A DNA stretch of 64,000 nt. It comes from Nonomuraea africana. GTDB taxonomy: Bacteria; Actinomycetota; Actinomycetes; Streptosporangiales; Streptosporangiaceae. The notes under the pieces were generated by a model. It ran no database searches. It was not told the origin of the DNA and was given only the letters and a program-made list of their open reading frames with translations. The translations under genes were made by a program, and so were the position numbers. Positions 41,408 through 50,161 of this stretch are shown piece after piece; position 1 is the stretch's first letter, and every line of letters starts with the position of its first letter. Location of the stretch: contig NZ_JADBEF010000001.1 of assembly GCF_014873535.1 (NCBI RefSeq), positions 5,022,001 through 5,086,000 of the forward strand, read 5' to 3'.

Positions 41408-41505
41408 TGTCCCGCGCGGCGGTCTTGGACCATACGGGGAATGACCGTCATGGGGACGAAGGTACGGGTGACGGCGTCGTTCCAGTAGGCGACACCGACC
41501 GGCGC
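41404..41505 (-). pseudogene. Unidentified gene tail
   Basis: The minus strand reads VGVAYWNDAVTRTFVPMTVI, then PRMVQDRRAGH and TAG, with strong codon bias, overlapping the ricin-like gene's stop codon. Stops just upstream show it is only a tail. The family is unknown. Confidence 0.3.
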
Positions 41506-41568
41506 CTATCAGTCGTGTGATCGATACGCCGAAGTTTCCGGGGCCCGTAGCCGCGACACATCTGTCAA

Positions 41569-41702
41569 ATGACAGCGGCCGACGTCAAAGATTGGTGGGA
41601 ATGGCCTCGGGCCGCGGCTGAACGCCTCTCGAGCGATCTCCACGCGGCTGCTCATCCCGAGGTCAGCGGGGAGGGTCCGGCGGTCCTGCTCCTGCACGGT
41701 GT
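41569..41702 (+). pseudogene. Alpha/beta-hydrolase N-terminal fragment
   Basis: The reading AAAERLSSDLHAAAHPEVSG, then EGPAVLLLHGV, has the first strand and the oxyanion HG of an alpha/beta hydrolase. It breaks off at about 41702. Confidence 0.35.
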
Positions 41703-41756
41703 GCTCGCTTCGCTTACGGCTGACCTCATCGACGGCGCCCGGGCTTGGCCGCTTAG

Positions 41757-41925
41757 CACGCCGAGGGCGCCACCTCGAGCACCTGGTAGATCGGCTCGAC
41801 GCCGCACCGGTCGCGATGGGCGTCGATGAAGGCGATCGTCGGGCGGTCGGGGGCGCTTTCCCGGGCGCAAAGAGCGGCCGCCGACTTCAGGATCTCGTTG
41901 GCCCGGCGCAGCTCACGCACTCCCG
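41757..41925 (-). pseudogene. IS3-type transposase junction fragment
   Basis: The minus strand reads ELRRANEILKSAAALCARES, then APDRPTIAFIDAHRDRCGVE and PIYQVLEVAPSA. This is the end of OrfA and start of OrfB of IS3-group elements (LRRANEILK...FIDxHRDxxGVEPIC). Both ends are missing. Bases 41926-42217 have no gene except the leader of the next operon. Confidence 0.7.
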
Positions 41926-42217
41926 CTCAGTGGATCCTGCAGCACTGAGCAGAGGGTGGGCAGTCAGTGGACTGCCTATGAGCACACGCACCGCTTGAGG
42001 TCACCATCACCGGGAGCCGGACGGGTGACTCGGAAGGGACCCGTGATGGCCGCCCACATCCCCCGTCGTGTCACCCAGGCGAAGCCGTCCACCAGGACGC
42101 CTTGGTGTACTTCCTGGCAACCTTCCGAGTCGCCGAGCACCCCCACCGTGTCGCGCTCCCCACCGCGACACGCGACAACAGCGGCTCCTGACAGCCGCTA
42201 TTTAAAAGGAGGGCGTG

Positions 42218-42688
42218 ATGAAACACGTCTACAAGGTCTTGGCTTATCTGGTAGCGATCGAGGTGGCCGTGCAAGCGGCGATGGCAGTCTGGGGTGACGC
42301 CGGGCTCGGCAAGTGGATCTCTGAGGGCGGCGTGCTCGACAAGTCGTTCTCCGAGAGCGGGGGCACACCGTTTCCGGAGGTCGCCGGCCTTATCGGCCAC
42401 GCCCTGAACGGGATGTTCGTGATCCCGGCCATCGCGCTGCTGCTGCTGATCTCGTCGTTCTGGGCGAAGGTCCCGGGAGCCGTGAAGGCGGCCGGGCTGG
42501 TGCTTCTGCTCGTCGTCCTGCAGGTCACCTTCGGCGTCGTCGGCCACAGCGTTCCGCTCGTAGGCGCCGTGCACGGCCTCAACGCGCTGCTGCTGTTCAC
42601 CGCGGCGCTCTACGCGGCACGTCGCGGCGCGGCCGTGAGCCCGCCCGTCACCACGCAACCGCAGCCCGCGGCCGGCCATGCGGCGTAG
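42218..42688 (+). CDS. DUF6220-like membrane protein
   Basis: A 156-residue integral membrane protein with about four helices (VYKVLAYLVAIEVAVQAAMA; PAIALLLLISSFWAKVPGAV; AAGLVLLLVVLQVTFGVVGH; AVHGLNALLLFTAALYAARR). The pattern of conserved His in GHALNG, GHSVPL and VHGLNAL resembles small haem- or quinone-associated membrane proteins of the DUF6220 type. AAAAGGAGG at 42207-42215 is a strong ribosome binding site. It overlaps the multicopper oxidase gene by 11 bases, indicating a shared role at the membrane. Confidence 0.7.
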   Translation: MKHVYKVLAYLVAIEVAVQAAMAVWGDAGLGKWISEGGVLDKSFSESGGTPFPEVAGLIGHALNGMFVIPAIALLLLISSFWAKVPGAVKAAGLVLLLVVLQVTFGVVGHSVPLVGAVHGLNALLLFTAALYAARRGAAVSPPVTTQPQPAAGHAA

Positions 42689-44210
42689 TCGCCCCAGTGA
42701 CGGCCGCATCCGTCTCGCAGTCGCGTACGCCGCGACCGCGGCCGTCCTTGGGCCGCTGATCTGGCTCTGGCAGGACAGCCTGCTGCCGGAGGCGTATTCG
42801 GTCATGGACATGGGGTACGCGGATTACGGGGGCGGGCCGAGCGGCTCCATGGAGCATTCCGGGGGAGGCGCATCGGCCCACGGCGGCCACGCACGGCAGG
42901 AGGGGGCCGGGCGTGACGTCACCCAGCTGATCGCCGACCCGGACCGTCCGGCTGACATCGCGGTGACCGTGGTCGCCCGCAAGCAACGGTTCCGGCTGGC
43001 CTCCGGCCGCGCTTTCGAGGGGTACACGCTCAACGGCCAGTCGCCCGGACCGGTCATCAAAGCGACCCAAGGCCAACTGGTCCAGGTGCGACTGGTCAAC
43101 GAGTCGGTGCCAGGGGGCATCACGCTGCACTGGCACGGCCTCGACGTGCCAGGCGCCGCGGACGGAGTCGCCGGCGTCACCCAGGACGCGGTCGCCATCG
43201 GCAAGGAGTTCACCTACCGGTTCATCGCCGACCAAGCGGGCACCTTCTGGTATCACTCACACCAGATGTCGCACGAACAGGTGCGCGGGGGCCTGCTCGG
43301 GGCACTGGTCGTCACACCGCCGGGCAAGAGCGCCGACGCGAGCCAGACGATCGACGTCGAGGCGTTGGTGCACCTGTACAACGGAGTACGCACCATCAAC
43401 GGCCGCGAGGGCGACGTCCCCGTCCGGGTGCCACCCGGCGCACGGGCACGGGTCCGGGTGATCAACACCGAGTACGGCGTCATGCCCGTCTGGGTCAGCG
43501 GCGCGCCATACCGGCTGGCCGCCATCGACGGCACCGAGATCAACGAGCCCACGCCGGTCCAGGACAAGGCCGTGGCGGTGGCCGCCGGAGGACGCGCCGA
43601 CATCGAGGTGACCATGCCCGAAGACGGCTCACCGGTCCGGATCCACCTCGGCGGCCCGTCCGCCGTCGTGCTCGGCTCGACATCGCACGTCCCACCCCCG
43701 ATCCCCCGGCCGGCGGCAACGCTCGACCCGCTTACCTACGGCACCCGCGCGCCGCTCGCCTTCGACCCCGGCACACCCGACCGGCGCTTCGAGTACGACA
43801 TGGGGCGCCGCCCCGGCTTCCTCGACGGGGTCCCCGGGCTGTGGTGGACCATCAACGGTCACATGTATCCGGACGTGCCCATGTTCCACGTAGCCCAGGG
43901 CGACGTGGTGCGGATGCGCATCTCGAACAACAGCGGCGAGGCCCACCCCATGCACCTGCACGGCCACCACGCGGTCGTGCTCAGCCGCGACGGCGTGCCC
44001 GCCACCGGCAGCCCCTGGTGGGTCGACTCCCTCGAGGTCGGCGTCGGCGAGACGTACGAGATCGCCTTCGTCGCCGACAACCCGGGCATCTGGATGGACC
44101 ACTGCCACAACCTGCCCCACGCCTCCGAAGGACTGACCGCCCACCTCATGTACGAGGGAGTCACCACACCCTTCACCGTGGGAGGCCCGGCCGAGAACGA
44201 ACCGGAGTGA
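42678..44210 (+). CDS. Multicopper oxidase (membrane-anchored)
   Basis: A 510-residue multicopper oxidase with an N-terminal hydrophobic anchor (residues ~12-30) and a His/Gly/Met-rich linker (~43-76). All four copper motifs are present: LHWHG (151-154), WYHSH (191-195), HPMHLHG (423-429) and DHCHNLPHASEGL (474-486, Cys for type 1 copper). The axial position is Leu rather than Met, usually raising redox potential. It oxidises phenols or metal ions outside the membrane and reduces oxygen to water. It is coupled to the DUF6220-like protein by overlap. It is complete, unlike the fragment at 1650. Confidence 0.9.
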   Translation: MRRSRPSDGRIRLAVAYAATAAVLGPLIWLWQDSLLPEAYSVMDMGYADYGGGPSGSMEHSGGGASAHGGHARQEGAGRDVTQLIADPDRPADIAVTVVARKQRFRLASGRAFEGYTLNGQSPGPVIKATQGQLVQVRLVNESVPGGITLHWHGLDVPGAADGVAGVTQDAVAIGKEFTYRFIADQAGTFWYHSHQMSHEQVRGGLLGALVVTPPGKSADASQTIDVEALVHLYNGVRTINGREGDVPVRVPPGARARVRVINTEYGVMPVWVSGAPYRLAAIDGTEINEPTPVQDKAVAVAAGGRADIEVTMPEDGSPVRIHLGGPSAVVLGSTSHVPPPIPRPAATLDPLTYGTRAPLAFDPGTPDRRFEYDMGRRPGFLDGVPGLWWTINGHMYPDVPMFHVAQGDVVRMRISNNSGEAHPMHLHGHHAVVLSRDGVPATGSPWWVDSLEVGVGETYEIAFVADNPGIWMDHCHNLPHASEGLTAHLMYEGVTTPFTVGGPAENEPE

Positions 44211-44558
44211 GCTGGTTTCGTCCACGATGAGCACGTCGCCTTTGTGGGTGATGAGCAACAGGGGTGCGGCCCGCCGCGAACGCTCCAAAAGCCCATCGGG
44301 TTCTTGAGCGTGCTGCGGATGGAGGGCGAAATCTACATTTCCCCCAGAACGTCGCTCACTGCCCGGATCGGCCGACTGGCACAGTCCTGTTCACCCGCGC
44401 TGCCCCCGCCCGTCACGGCCGGCCCAGCGCGAGAGTCTCCCGACGGAGTGAGCGAGAAGTGGGCAGCAGATGAATTGTTGCTTGAGTAGCAGGCGAAAAT
44501 ACCCTCCGCAGATCCGCATCCGCGAAGCACTTGCCGTTCGTCGTTAAGGAACTTCTGC

Positions 44559-44612
44559 ATGCGTATCGGCTTCGCAGTACCTCAATATGGCGCCTTCGCC
44601 GACCCAGCCGCC
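44559..44612 (+). pseudogene. Copy of the LLM oxidoreductase N-terminus
   Basis: The reading MRIGFAVPQYGAFADP matches the start of the intact LLM oxidoreductase at 63893 (minus strand), and the DNA is nearly identical over about 48 bases (three or so substitutions). Sequence identity is lost after the proline codon. It is a small duplicated fragment. The surrounding 44211-44640 has no intact gene. Confidence 0.7.
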
Positions 44613-44640
44613 ATCTGTGCTTCCCACAGGTAGTGATTCA

Positions 44641-44805
44641 ACGGGGCAGATTCATGGGTAGCCGGAGGGTGAACGTCGCGCCGTGACCAGAGACGCTTGC
44701 CACGGTTGCGGAGCCCCCGTGGGCCTCAGCCAACTGGCGAACGATGGCCAACCCCAGTCCACTCCCGCCGGTCTGCCGGTTACGCGACTTGTCGGCGCGC
44801 CACGC
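44641..44805 (-). pseudogene. Histidine kinase C-terminal fragment
   Basis: The minus strand reads [20 protein letters not shown], then [20 protein letters not shown], the G2 box and end of a sensor-kinase HATPase domain. Only about 50 residues remain. It is fused to the end of the response-regulator remnant, as if a deletion removed most of both genes. Confidence 0.75.
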
Positions 44806-45045
44806 CCCCCTGCTGCCGTCCATCGGTCAGTTTGTATCCGACGCCGAACACGGTCACCAGGTGAGCCGGCCTCCGAGGATCAAGCTCGATCTTCTTGCGC
44901 AGGTTCGCCATGTGCACATCGATCGCACGCTCGGTGGAGTCACGGTCATAGCCGTTGGTCCGCTCCAGCAGCTGCTGGCGGGTGAATCAGGTTCAGCGGC
45001 CATCGCCCGGAGAATCTCGAATTCGTCTGGCGTGCACGCCTGCAC
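44780..45045 (-). pseudogene. OmpR-type response regulator C-terminal fragment
   Basis: Minus-strand pieces CTPDEFEILRAMAAEP and, after a frameshift near 44985, RTNGYDRDSTERAIDVHMAN, LRKKIELDPRRPAHLVTVFG and VGYKLTDG form the winged-helix output domain of an OmpR/PhoB regulator. The receiver domain is missing. It precedes the kinase fragment in the usual regulator-kinase order. Confidence 0.75.
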
Positions 45046-45127
45046 CTGCCGAAAATTCCATCCATGCAGGTCAAGCGTTATGCGAGTACTCGTGGAGGAC
45101 TCCGCCGAGCCGATCTCGTCGGCGTAT
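45043..45127 (+). repeat. Dispersed repeat, copy B
   Basis: This copy matches 35943-36031 with a short gap after GATCTCG. It lies between the response-regulator remnant and the stop codon of an integrase-core transposase remnant, so it is probably the terminal region of that insertion sequence. The plus strand also reads MRVLVEDSAEP, like a response-regulator start, probably by chance. Confidence 0.6.
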
Positions 45128-45129
45128 GT

Positions 45130-45446
45130 TCAGGTCGATGATTCGTTGGGGTCCGTGATCGGGTCCGGGACAGTACGCAGCGGGGCGGCTTGGGCCAGGG
45201 CTTGATGGGCGCGGTGCTGGTTGTAGAAGTGTTCGTACTCGCGTAGGGCGTGCCGCAGGTGGCGCTCGTTCCAGAGCAGGCAGCGGTCCAGGAATTCGTG
45301 GCGGCACGACTGCGCACCCATCGCTCCATGATTGAGTTCATGCGCGGCATCCGGATCCCGGTGAGTACGGTCTGGATACCTGCCGAGGCGGCGCAGGCGT
45401 CCATGGCGGTGGTCGTCCCGTTGTGCGTCTTGGCGCCGAAGATCAC
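45130..45446 (-). pseudogene. Integrase-core transposase C-terminal fragment
   Basis: Minus-strand pieces GIQTVLTGIRMPRMNSIMER and, after a frameshift near 45318, CRHEFLDRCLLWNERHLRHA and LREYEHFYNQHRAHQALAQA are the end of the rve DDE domain with its catalytic Glu region. It ends at 45130. The N-terminal piece at 7194-7409 belongs to a similar transposase. Confidence 0.7.
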
Positions 45447-45670
45447 CTCGTCGGAAACCGCCCCCGCAGTGAGTCGACGCCCATGTTCCCCACCGTCTCG
45501 ATCGCACCCTCAAAGCCGAGGGTGATGACGAGTGACGTGACCCGGTCAGACCGGCCGCGCTCAGGTGCCCGGACAGTTAGTGAACAGCTTTCGGAGTGGT
45601 GGGCGAATAATTTCGTCTACCAGACTCTGGCTCCTCAGAAACGTGTCTTCGAAAACTTAGGGAGCTATCA

Positions 45671-46129
45671 GTGTTCAGACCAATTGCCAAGGCGGCGAGT
45701 TGCGCCATGGCCGCGGTCGCCCTCGCCGGGATCACCACCGCGGTGACCGCAACCCCGGCACTCGCAGACGGCACCGCCTGTAAGAGCGGAACGCTGAAGT
45801 CCGTACGCTCGGACGCCATCAACGCCGAGGGGTGGAGTGCCGAGGCGCGGGTGAAGGTCTGCATCCAGACCAGCAATAACACCAGAAAAGCCCTCGTTTC
45901 CAGCTGGATCACCTGGGTGGACACGGACCCCGTCTGCAGCATCAGGTTGCAGTATCTCGGGCCGCGTGGCTGGAGCGACGACGGAGACCCGGTGCACTGG
46001 TACGACAACCGCTACAAGTACCCGCAGCCGATGGGCGGGGTGATCGGCAACTACACCGGCCGCGTCAAACTGTGGTGCAAGGGCGAGCGAGCCTACCTGG
46101 ACTCCCCCAGCCGGTATCTGACCTGGTAG
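45671..46129 (+). CDS. Small secreted protein of unknown function
   Basis: A 152-residue exported protein. A signal peptide (IAKAASCAMAAVALAGITTA, cleavage near ALA-DG) is followed by a mature domain of ~120 residues with four Cys (ACKSG, VCIQT, VCSIR, LWCKG), probably two disulfides, and many aromatic residues (WYDNRYKYPQP). The design is that of small beta-sandwich exoproteins of actinomycetes; no enzyme motif is visible. GTG 45671 is preceded by GGAG at 45661-45664. A 19-bp-arm terminator follows. Confidence 0.7.
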   Translation: MFRPIAKAASCAMAAVALAGITTAVTATPALADGTACKSGTLKSVRSDAINAEGWSAEARVKVCIQTSNNTRKALVSSWITWVDTDPVCSIRLQYLGPRGWSDDGDPVHWYDNRYKYPQPMGGVIGNYTGRVKLWCKGERAYLDSPSRYLTW

Positions 46130-46204
46130 TGACACGCCCGCCACCGGCAAGGAGGCGTGGGAGTCCTGGGGGCGACCGGAGTCAGGGACCGCAGTGATCA
46201 CGCG

Positions 46205-46248
46205 TGTGCCTTCCCGGCCGACGTTGGCGCGTCGGCCGGGAAGGCACA
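46205..46248 (+). terminator. Terminator with perfect 19-bp stem
   Basis: The arms 46205-46223 (TGTGCCTTCCCGGCCGACG) and 46230-46248 are perfect reverse complements around the six-base loop TTGGCG, followed by TCCTTTCC. It ends the secreted-protein transcript ahead of the P450 gene. Confidence 0.75.
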
Positions 46249-46345
46249 TCCTTTCCGACCGCACCCCTCGCGTTTCCTGGCAAGGCCGCGGAATGAACGT
46301 CATCTACGCGGATCAAAGAATCAGGGCACAAGAGTGAGGAGCGTC

Positions 46346-47557
46346 ATGCCAATCCCCACGACCGGGGACACCCGGCCGAACCCGTTCACCGCCGTCGCCG
46401 ACGGAGAGCGGCACGCGATCTACGCGGAGCTCACCGGCAAGGGGCCCGTCCATCGCGTGACCCTGCCGACCGGCCGGCAGGGCTGGATGGTCACCAGCCA
46501 CGCCGAGGCCAGGGCGCTGCTGTCGGACCCGCGGCTGGTCAAGGGCGGCTGGCAGACCGGCGTGTACGCGAGCAAACTGGGCGAGGACACGGCCCGAGCC
46601 ATCCACACCAGCATGCTCCACAGCGACCCGCCGGACCACACGAGGCTGCGCAAGCTCATCACCTCGGTGTTCACCCGGCGGAGGGTCGAGATGCTCGCCC
46701 CCGGGATCCAGCAGATGACCGGCGACCTGCTCGACGCGCTCGGCGGCCAGGACGTGGCGGACCTCGTCCCCGCCCTCGCGGTCCCGCTGCCGATCAACGT
46801 CATCTGCGAGCTGATCGGCATCCCTATGGAGGCCAGACCCGACTTCCGGAGCTGGACCCCGCTGATCGTGTCGCCGGACATCCACGGCTTCGAGGAATAC
46901 CAGCGGGCCGCGCTGTCGATGCTCGCGTACACCCGCGGCCTGATCGAGGACAAGCGGCGCAAGCCGCGCAACGACCTGCTCTCGGACCTGATCGCCGCCC
47001 GCGACGGCGAGCACAGGCTCTCCGAGGACGAACTGACCTCGATGGTCTACCTCCTGGTCATCGCGGGGCACGAGACGGCCGCCCACCTGATCGCCAATGG
47101 CGTACGCGCGCTGCTCACCCATCCCGGCCAGCTCGCTCTGGTCCGCGAGCGGCCCGAGCTGCTCGAACCGGCGATCGAGGAGATGCTGCGCTACGACGGC
47201 CCGCTGCAGAACACGCTGCCGTACTGGACCGCCGAGCCCGTCGAGGTCGGCGGTGTCACGATCCCCGCCGGCGAGCTGGTGATCGTGGCCCTGACCGCGG
47301 CCAACCGCGACCCCGCGCAGTTCCCCGGCGGCGACGTGCTCGACATCACCCGCGAGGCGCCCGCGCACACCGCGTTCGGGCACGGCCTGCACTACTGCGT
47401 CGGCGCGCCACTCGCCCGCACCGAAGCGCGCATCGCCCTCGGCATGCTCCTCGACCGCTACCCCGCCCTGCGCCTGGCCGTTCCCCCCGGCACCCTCACC
47501 AGGACCGCGTCACTGCTGATCAACGGCCTGGACGCCCTCCCGGTGCACCTTCGCTAA
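46346..47557 (+). CDS. Cytochrome P450
   Basis: A 403-residue bacterial class I P450 (CYP105/107-like by length and motifs). It has the I-helix oxygen-binding AGHET (240-244), K-helix ExxR (E279-R282) and the haem loop FGHGLHYCVGAPLAR with Cys351 as the haem ligand. It hydroxylates an unknown substrate using electrons from ferredoxin and a reductase; no ferredoxin gene is adjacent. GAGGAG at 46336-46341 serves ATG 46346, with GTG 46334 as an in-frame alternative. It converges on the MctP gene. Confidence 0.9.
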   Translation: MPIPTTGDTRPNPFTAVADGERHAIYAELTGKGPVHRVTLPTGRQGWMVTSHAEARALLSDPRLVKGGWQTGVYASKLGEDTARAIHTSMLHSDPPDHTRLRKLITSVFTRRRVEMLAPGIQQMTGDLLDALGGQDVADLVPALAVPLPINVICELIGIPMEARPDFRSWTPLIVSPDIHGFEEYQRAALSMLAYTRGLIEDKRRKPRNDLLSDLIAARDGEHRLSEDELTSMVYLLVIAGHETAAHLIANGVRALLTHPGQLALVRERPELLEPAIEEMLRYDGPLQNTLPYWTAEPVEVGGVTIPAGELVIVALTAANRDPAQFPGGDVLDITREAPAHTAFGHGLHYCVGAPLARTEARIALGMLLDRYPALRLAVPPGTLTRTASLLINGLDALPVHLR

Positions 47558-47717
47558 GACCTGGTTCTCGAATCTTCTGACAGCGTGGGAGCGCCGCTGG
47601 TCGGTCTGGGCGCCCAGTTGGCGGCGGTGGTCAAGGCGGCGAGTGCTGAGGGTGCTCGCGCGGCGGCTTCGCCCCAAGTGCCCCTGGCCGCTGCCGCCGG
47701 CGCTGAACCACGGCGAA

Positions 47718-47745
47718 GCCCGCCCCCGGGCGTGCGGGAGCGGGC
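47718..47745. terminator. Possible bidirectional terminator between convergent genes
   Basis: GCCCGC (47718-47723) and GCGGGC (47740-47745) form a GC-rich hairpin in the 203-base gap between the convergent P450 and symporter genes. The stem is short, so support is modest. Confidence 0.35.
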
Positions 47746-47760
47746 CGTGCGGGTGCCGGG

Positions 47761-49374
47761 TCAGTGCGAGCCGGTCAGATCCAGGTGCTTGACCTTGGGG
47801 TCGCCCTCGTCGGCGAAGTAGTCGCCGCGCGAAGTCGCGTCGTCGCCGTCGGCGATCTTGGCCGCACGGAACAGCAGTGTGCCCAGCGCGGCCACCGCCA
47901 GGTTGACGATCAGTCCAACGAAGCCGGCGTAGATGGTCATCTTGGTGTCGAGGCCCAGGTTGGACAGGCTGAACGCGGACCCGCCGAAGTGCAGCTTCCC
48001 GCTTCCTGGCGCGCCCGGAATGGTGTACAGCATCCACATGCCCGCTGCCAGGCCCGCGGCCCAGCCGGCGAGCAGGCCGCTCTTGTGGAACCAGCGGGTG
48101 TACAGGCCCAGGGCCACCGACGGCAGGGTCTGCAGGATGATCACGCCGCCGATGAGCTGCAGGTCGATGGCGAACTGCAGGTCGAGCAGCAGGATGCAGG
48201 CCACCGCGCCGACCTTGACCACCAGGGAGACCAGTTTGGAGACCCTGGCCTCCTGGGCGTCGGTGGCGTTCTTGTTGAGGTATTCGCGGTAGATGTTGCG
48301 GGTGAACAGGTTGGCCGCGGCGATCGACATGATCGCGGCGGGAACGAGCGCGCCGATGCCGATGGCGGCGTAGGCGACACCGGTGAACCAGTCGGGGAAC
48401 AGCTGGTCGAACAGCTGGGGCACGATGGTGTTGTTGTCGGGCTTGCCGTTCGGGTTCATGATCGGTTTGGTGCCGGCGGCGATGGCCATGAAGCCGAGCA
48501 GCGCGATCAGGCCGAGCACGAGGCTGTAGGCGGGCAGCGCCGACATGTTCCGCTTGATCACGTTACGGTTCTTCGACGCCAGCACGCCGGTGAGGCTGTG
48601 CGGGTAGAGGAACAGCGCCAGCGCTGAGCCGAACGCCAGCGACACGTACTGCAGCTGGTTGCCGGCGTTGAGCAGGGTGCCGTCGCCAAGTGCGGGGGTT
48701 GCCGCGAACTTGGCCCCGGCCGCGTCGAAGATGGCTCCCCAGCCGCCGAGCTTGGCCGGCAGGTAGAGGACCGCGGCCAGGATGACGATGTAGATAAGCG
48801 CGTCCTTGACGAACGCGATCAGCGCCGGCGCGCGTAGTCCGGACTGGTACGTGTAGGCGGCCAGGATGGCGAACGCGATGATGATCGGCAGATGCCCGGT
48901 GATGCCCATCGATTTGAGCACCGCCTCGATGCCGACCAGCTGCAGCGCGATGTACGGCATGGTGGCCACCAGCCCGGTGATGGCGACGGCCAGCGCCAGC
49001 GTGGGCGAGCCGAACCGGGCCCGGACGAAGTCGGCCGGGGTGACGAACCCGTGCACGTGCGACACCGACCACATCCGGGCCAGCACCAGGAACACCAGCG
49101 GGTAGACCACCACCGTGTAGGGCATCGCGTAGAAGCCGATCGCGCCCGCCCCGAACACCAGCGCGGGCACCGCGACGAAGGTGTAGGCGGTGTACAGATC
49201 GCCGCCGACCAGGAACCAGGTGATCCAGGAGCCGAAGTTCCGGCCGCCCAGCCCCCACTCGTTCAGGCTGGCGATGTCGTCGGGCCGTCGCCAGCGCGCG
49301 GCCACGAACCCCATGCCGCTGACGAGCAGGAACAGCAGGCCGAAAACGACCAGCTCGGTCGTGTGCCCACTCAC
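47761..49374 (-). CDS. mctP: Monocarboxylate uptake permease (MctP-like sodium:solute symporter)
   Basis: A 537-residue member of the sodium:solute symporter family with about 13 helices. GFVAARWRRPDDIASLNEWG, LGGRNFGSWITWFLVGGDLY and TAYTFVAVPALVFGAGAIGF near the N-terminus, and the internal helix with VGALVPAAIMSIAAANLFTR, are typical of MctP, which imports lactate, pyruvate and alanine-like substrates. GTG 49374 overlaps the stop of the DUF3311 gene by four bases (GTGA). The MctP/DUF3311 pair is a recurrent actinomycete arrangement. The gene converges on the P450. Confidence 0.88.
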   Translation of the reverse strand: MSGHTTELVVFGLLFLLVSGMGFVAARWRRPDDIASLNEWGLGGRNFGSWITWFLVGGDLYTAYTFVAVPALVFGAGAIGFYAMPYTVVVYPLVFLVLARMWSVSHVHGFVTPADFVRARFGSPTLALAVAITGLVATMPYIALQLVGIEAVLKSMGITGHLPIIIAFAILAAYTYQSGLRAPALIAFVKDALIYIVILAAVLYLPAKLGGWGAIFDAAGAKFAATPALGDGTLLNAGNQLQYVSLAFGSALALFLYPHSLTGVLASKNRNVIKRNMSALPAYSLVLGLIALLGFMAIAAGTKPIMNPNGKPDNNTIVPQLFDQLFPDWFTGVAYAAIGIGALVPAAIMSIAAANLFTRNIYREYLNKNATDAQEARVSKLVSLVVKVGAVACILLLDLQFAIDLQLIGGVIILQTLPSVALGLYTRWFHKSGLLAGWAAGLAAGMWMLYTIPGAPGSGKLHFGGSAFSLSNLGLDTKMTIYAGFVGLIVNLAVAALGTLLFRAAKIADGDDATSRGDYFADEGDPKVKHLDLTGSH

Positions 49375-49598
49375 TTGGTCATCCGGTAGACGATCGTGGT
49401 GGCGGCGACGCCCACCGCGATGAAGGCCGTTTGCAGCCAGTAGAAGAGCGGAAAGCCCAGCAGGCGCGGCTCGTCGGCGTTGAACAGGAACGTCAGCAGC
49501 GGCAGCACGATCGGCACGACCAGCAGCCAGTTCCACGGGCTGCGGTCAGTGTGTGTCCCGGACCCCGCGGCGCCGACGCCGGCCACTTTTCTCGTCAT
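49371..49598 (-). CDS. DUF3311 domain-containing protein
   Basis: A 75-residue protein with two hydrophobic helices (WLLVVPIVLPLLTFLFNADE and GFPLFYWLQTAFIAVGVAAT), the standard DUF3311 layout ending VYRMTK. It is nearly always encoded next to an SSS-family symporter and is probably an accessory membrane subunit. ATG 49598 was chosen; the frame is open to 49661. A 4-base overlap couples it to the permease gene. No gene occupies 49599-50161. Confidence 0.85.
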   Translation of the reverse strand: MTRKVAGVGAAGSGTHTDRSPWNWLLVVPIVLPLLTFLFNADEPRLLGFPLFYWLQTAFIAVGVAATTIVYRMTK

Positions 49599-50161
49599 CG
49601 GGTTTACTCCATTACTTTCTTGGGCGCGTCCACTCAAAATGAGCGCGAGATTCAGATACACCTATCGCGGCACGTCAACTGAACAGCCGTTATCGAGCCC
49701 ATTCTTGGGACGGGACCGCTGATAGGAATGATCGGTGAGCCCGGTGATCAGAAACACGTTCGTTCTCTGCCCAATTCGCGGCCACCGGGAGAGTGTGGTC
49801 CGAGCCGAGCAGCGGCGCGCCCCCGGAGTCGCCCGGGTTGGGTGAGCAATGACCGAGCAGAAAGCGGTCTTACCTCGGGACAGCCGTCCCGGCGATGGTA
49901 TTCGTGGGCCCCATGCGGGCCCTGGCTCGGCCGGGACTTGATCTCAAATGGCACCCGGCAGGGCTCGGACGAATCGAGACGTGAAATGAAGGCTGCTCGG
50001 ATACTGCGTGCGCTGACCGATCTGGCGGGGACGGCTGTCATGGTCGCTCTGACCTGTACGTCTCCACACCGGCATGTGAATCGGCGTCGGCCGGATGCCG
50101 AACGTCAAGCCAACGGTGGTCATTGACCTGGCCCGCACGCGCGGCAGTACAGGCTGAAGTC

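Noticed and set aside
45073-45120. Response-regulator start (MRVLVEDSAEP) on the plus strand
   Set aside because: It lies in the dispersed repeat; the other copy has a stop at codon 2, and no receiver domain follows.
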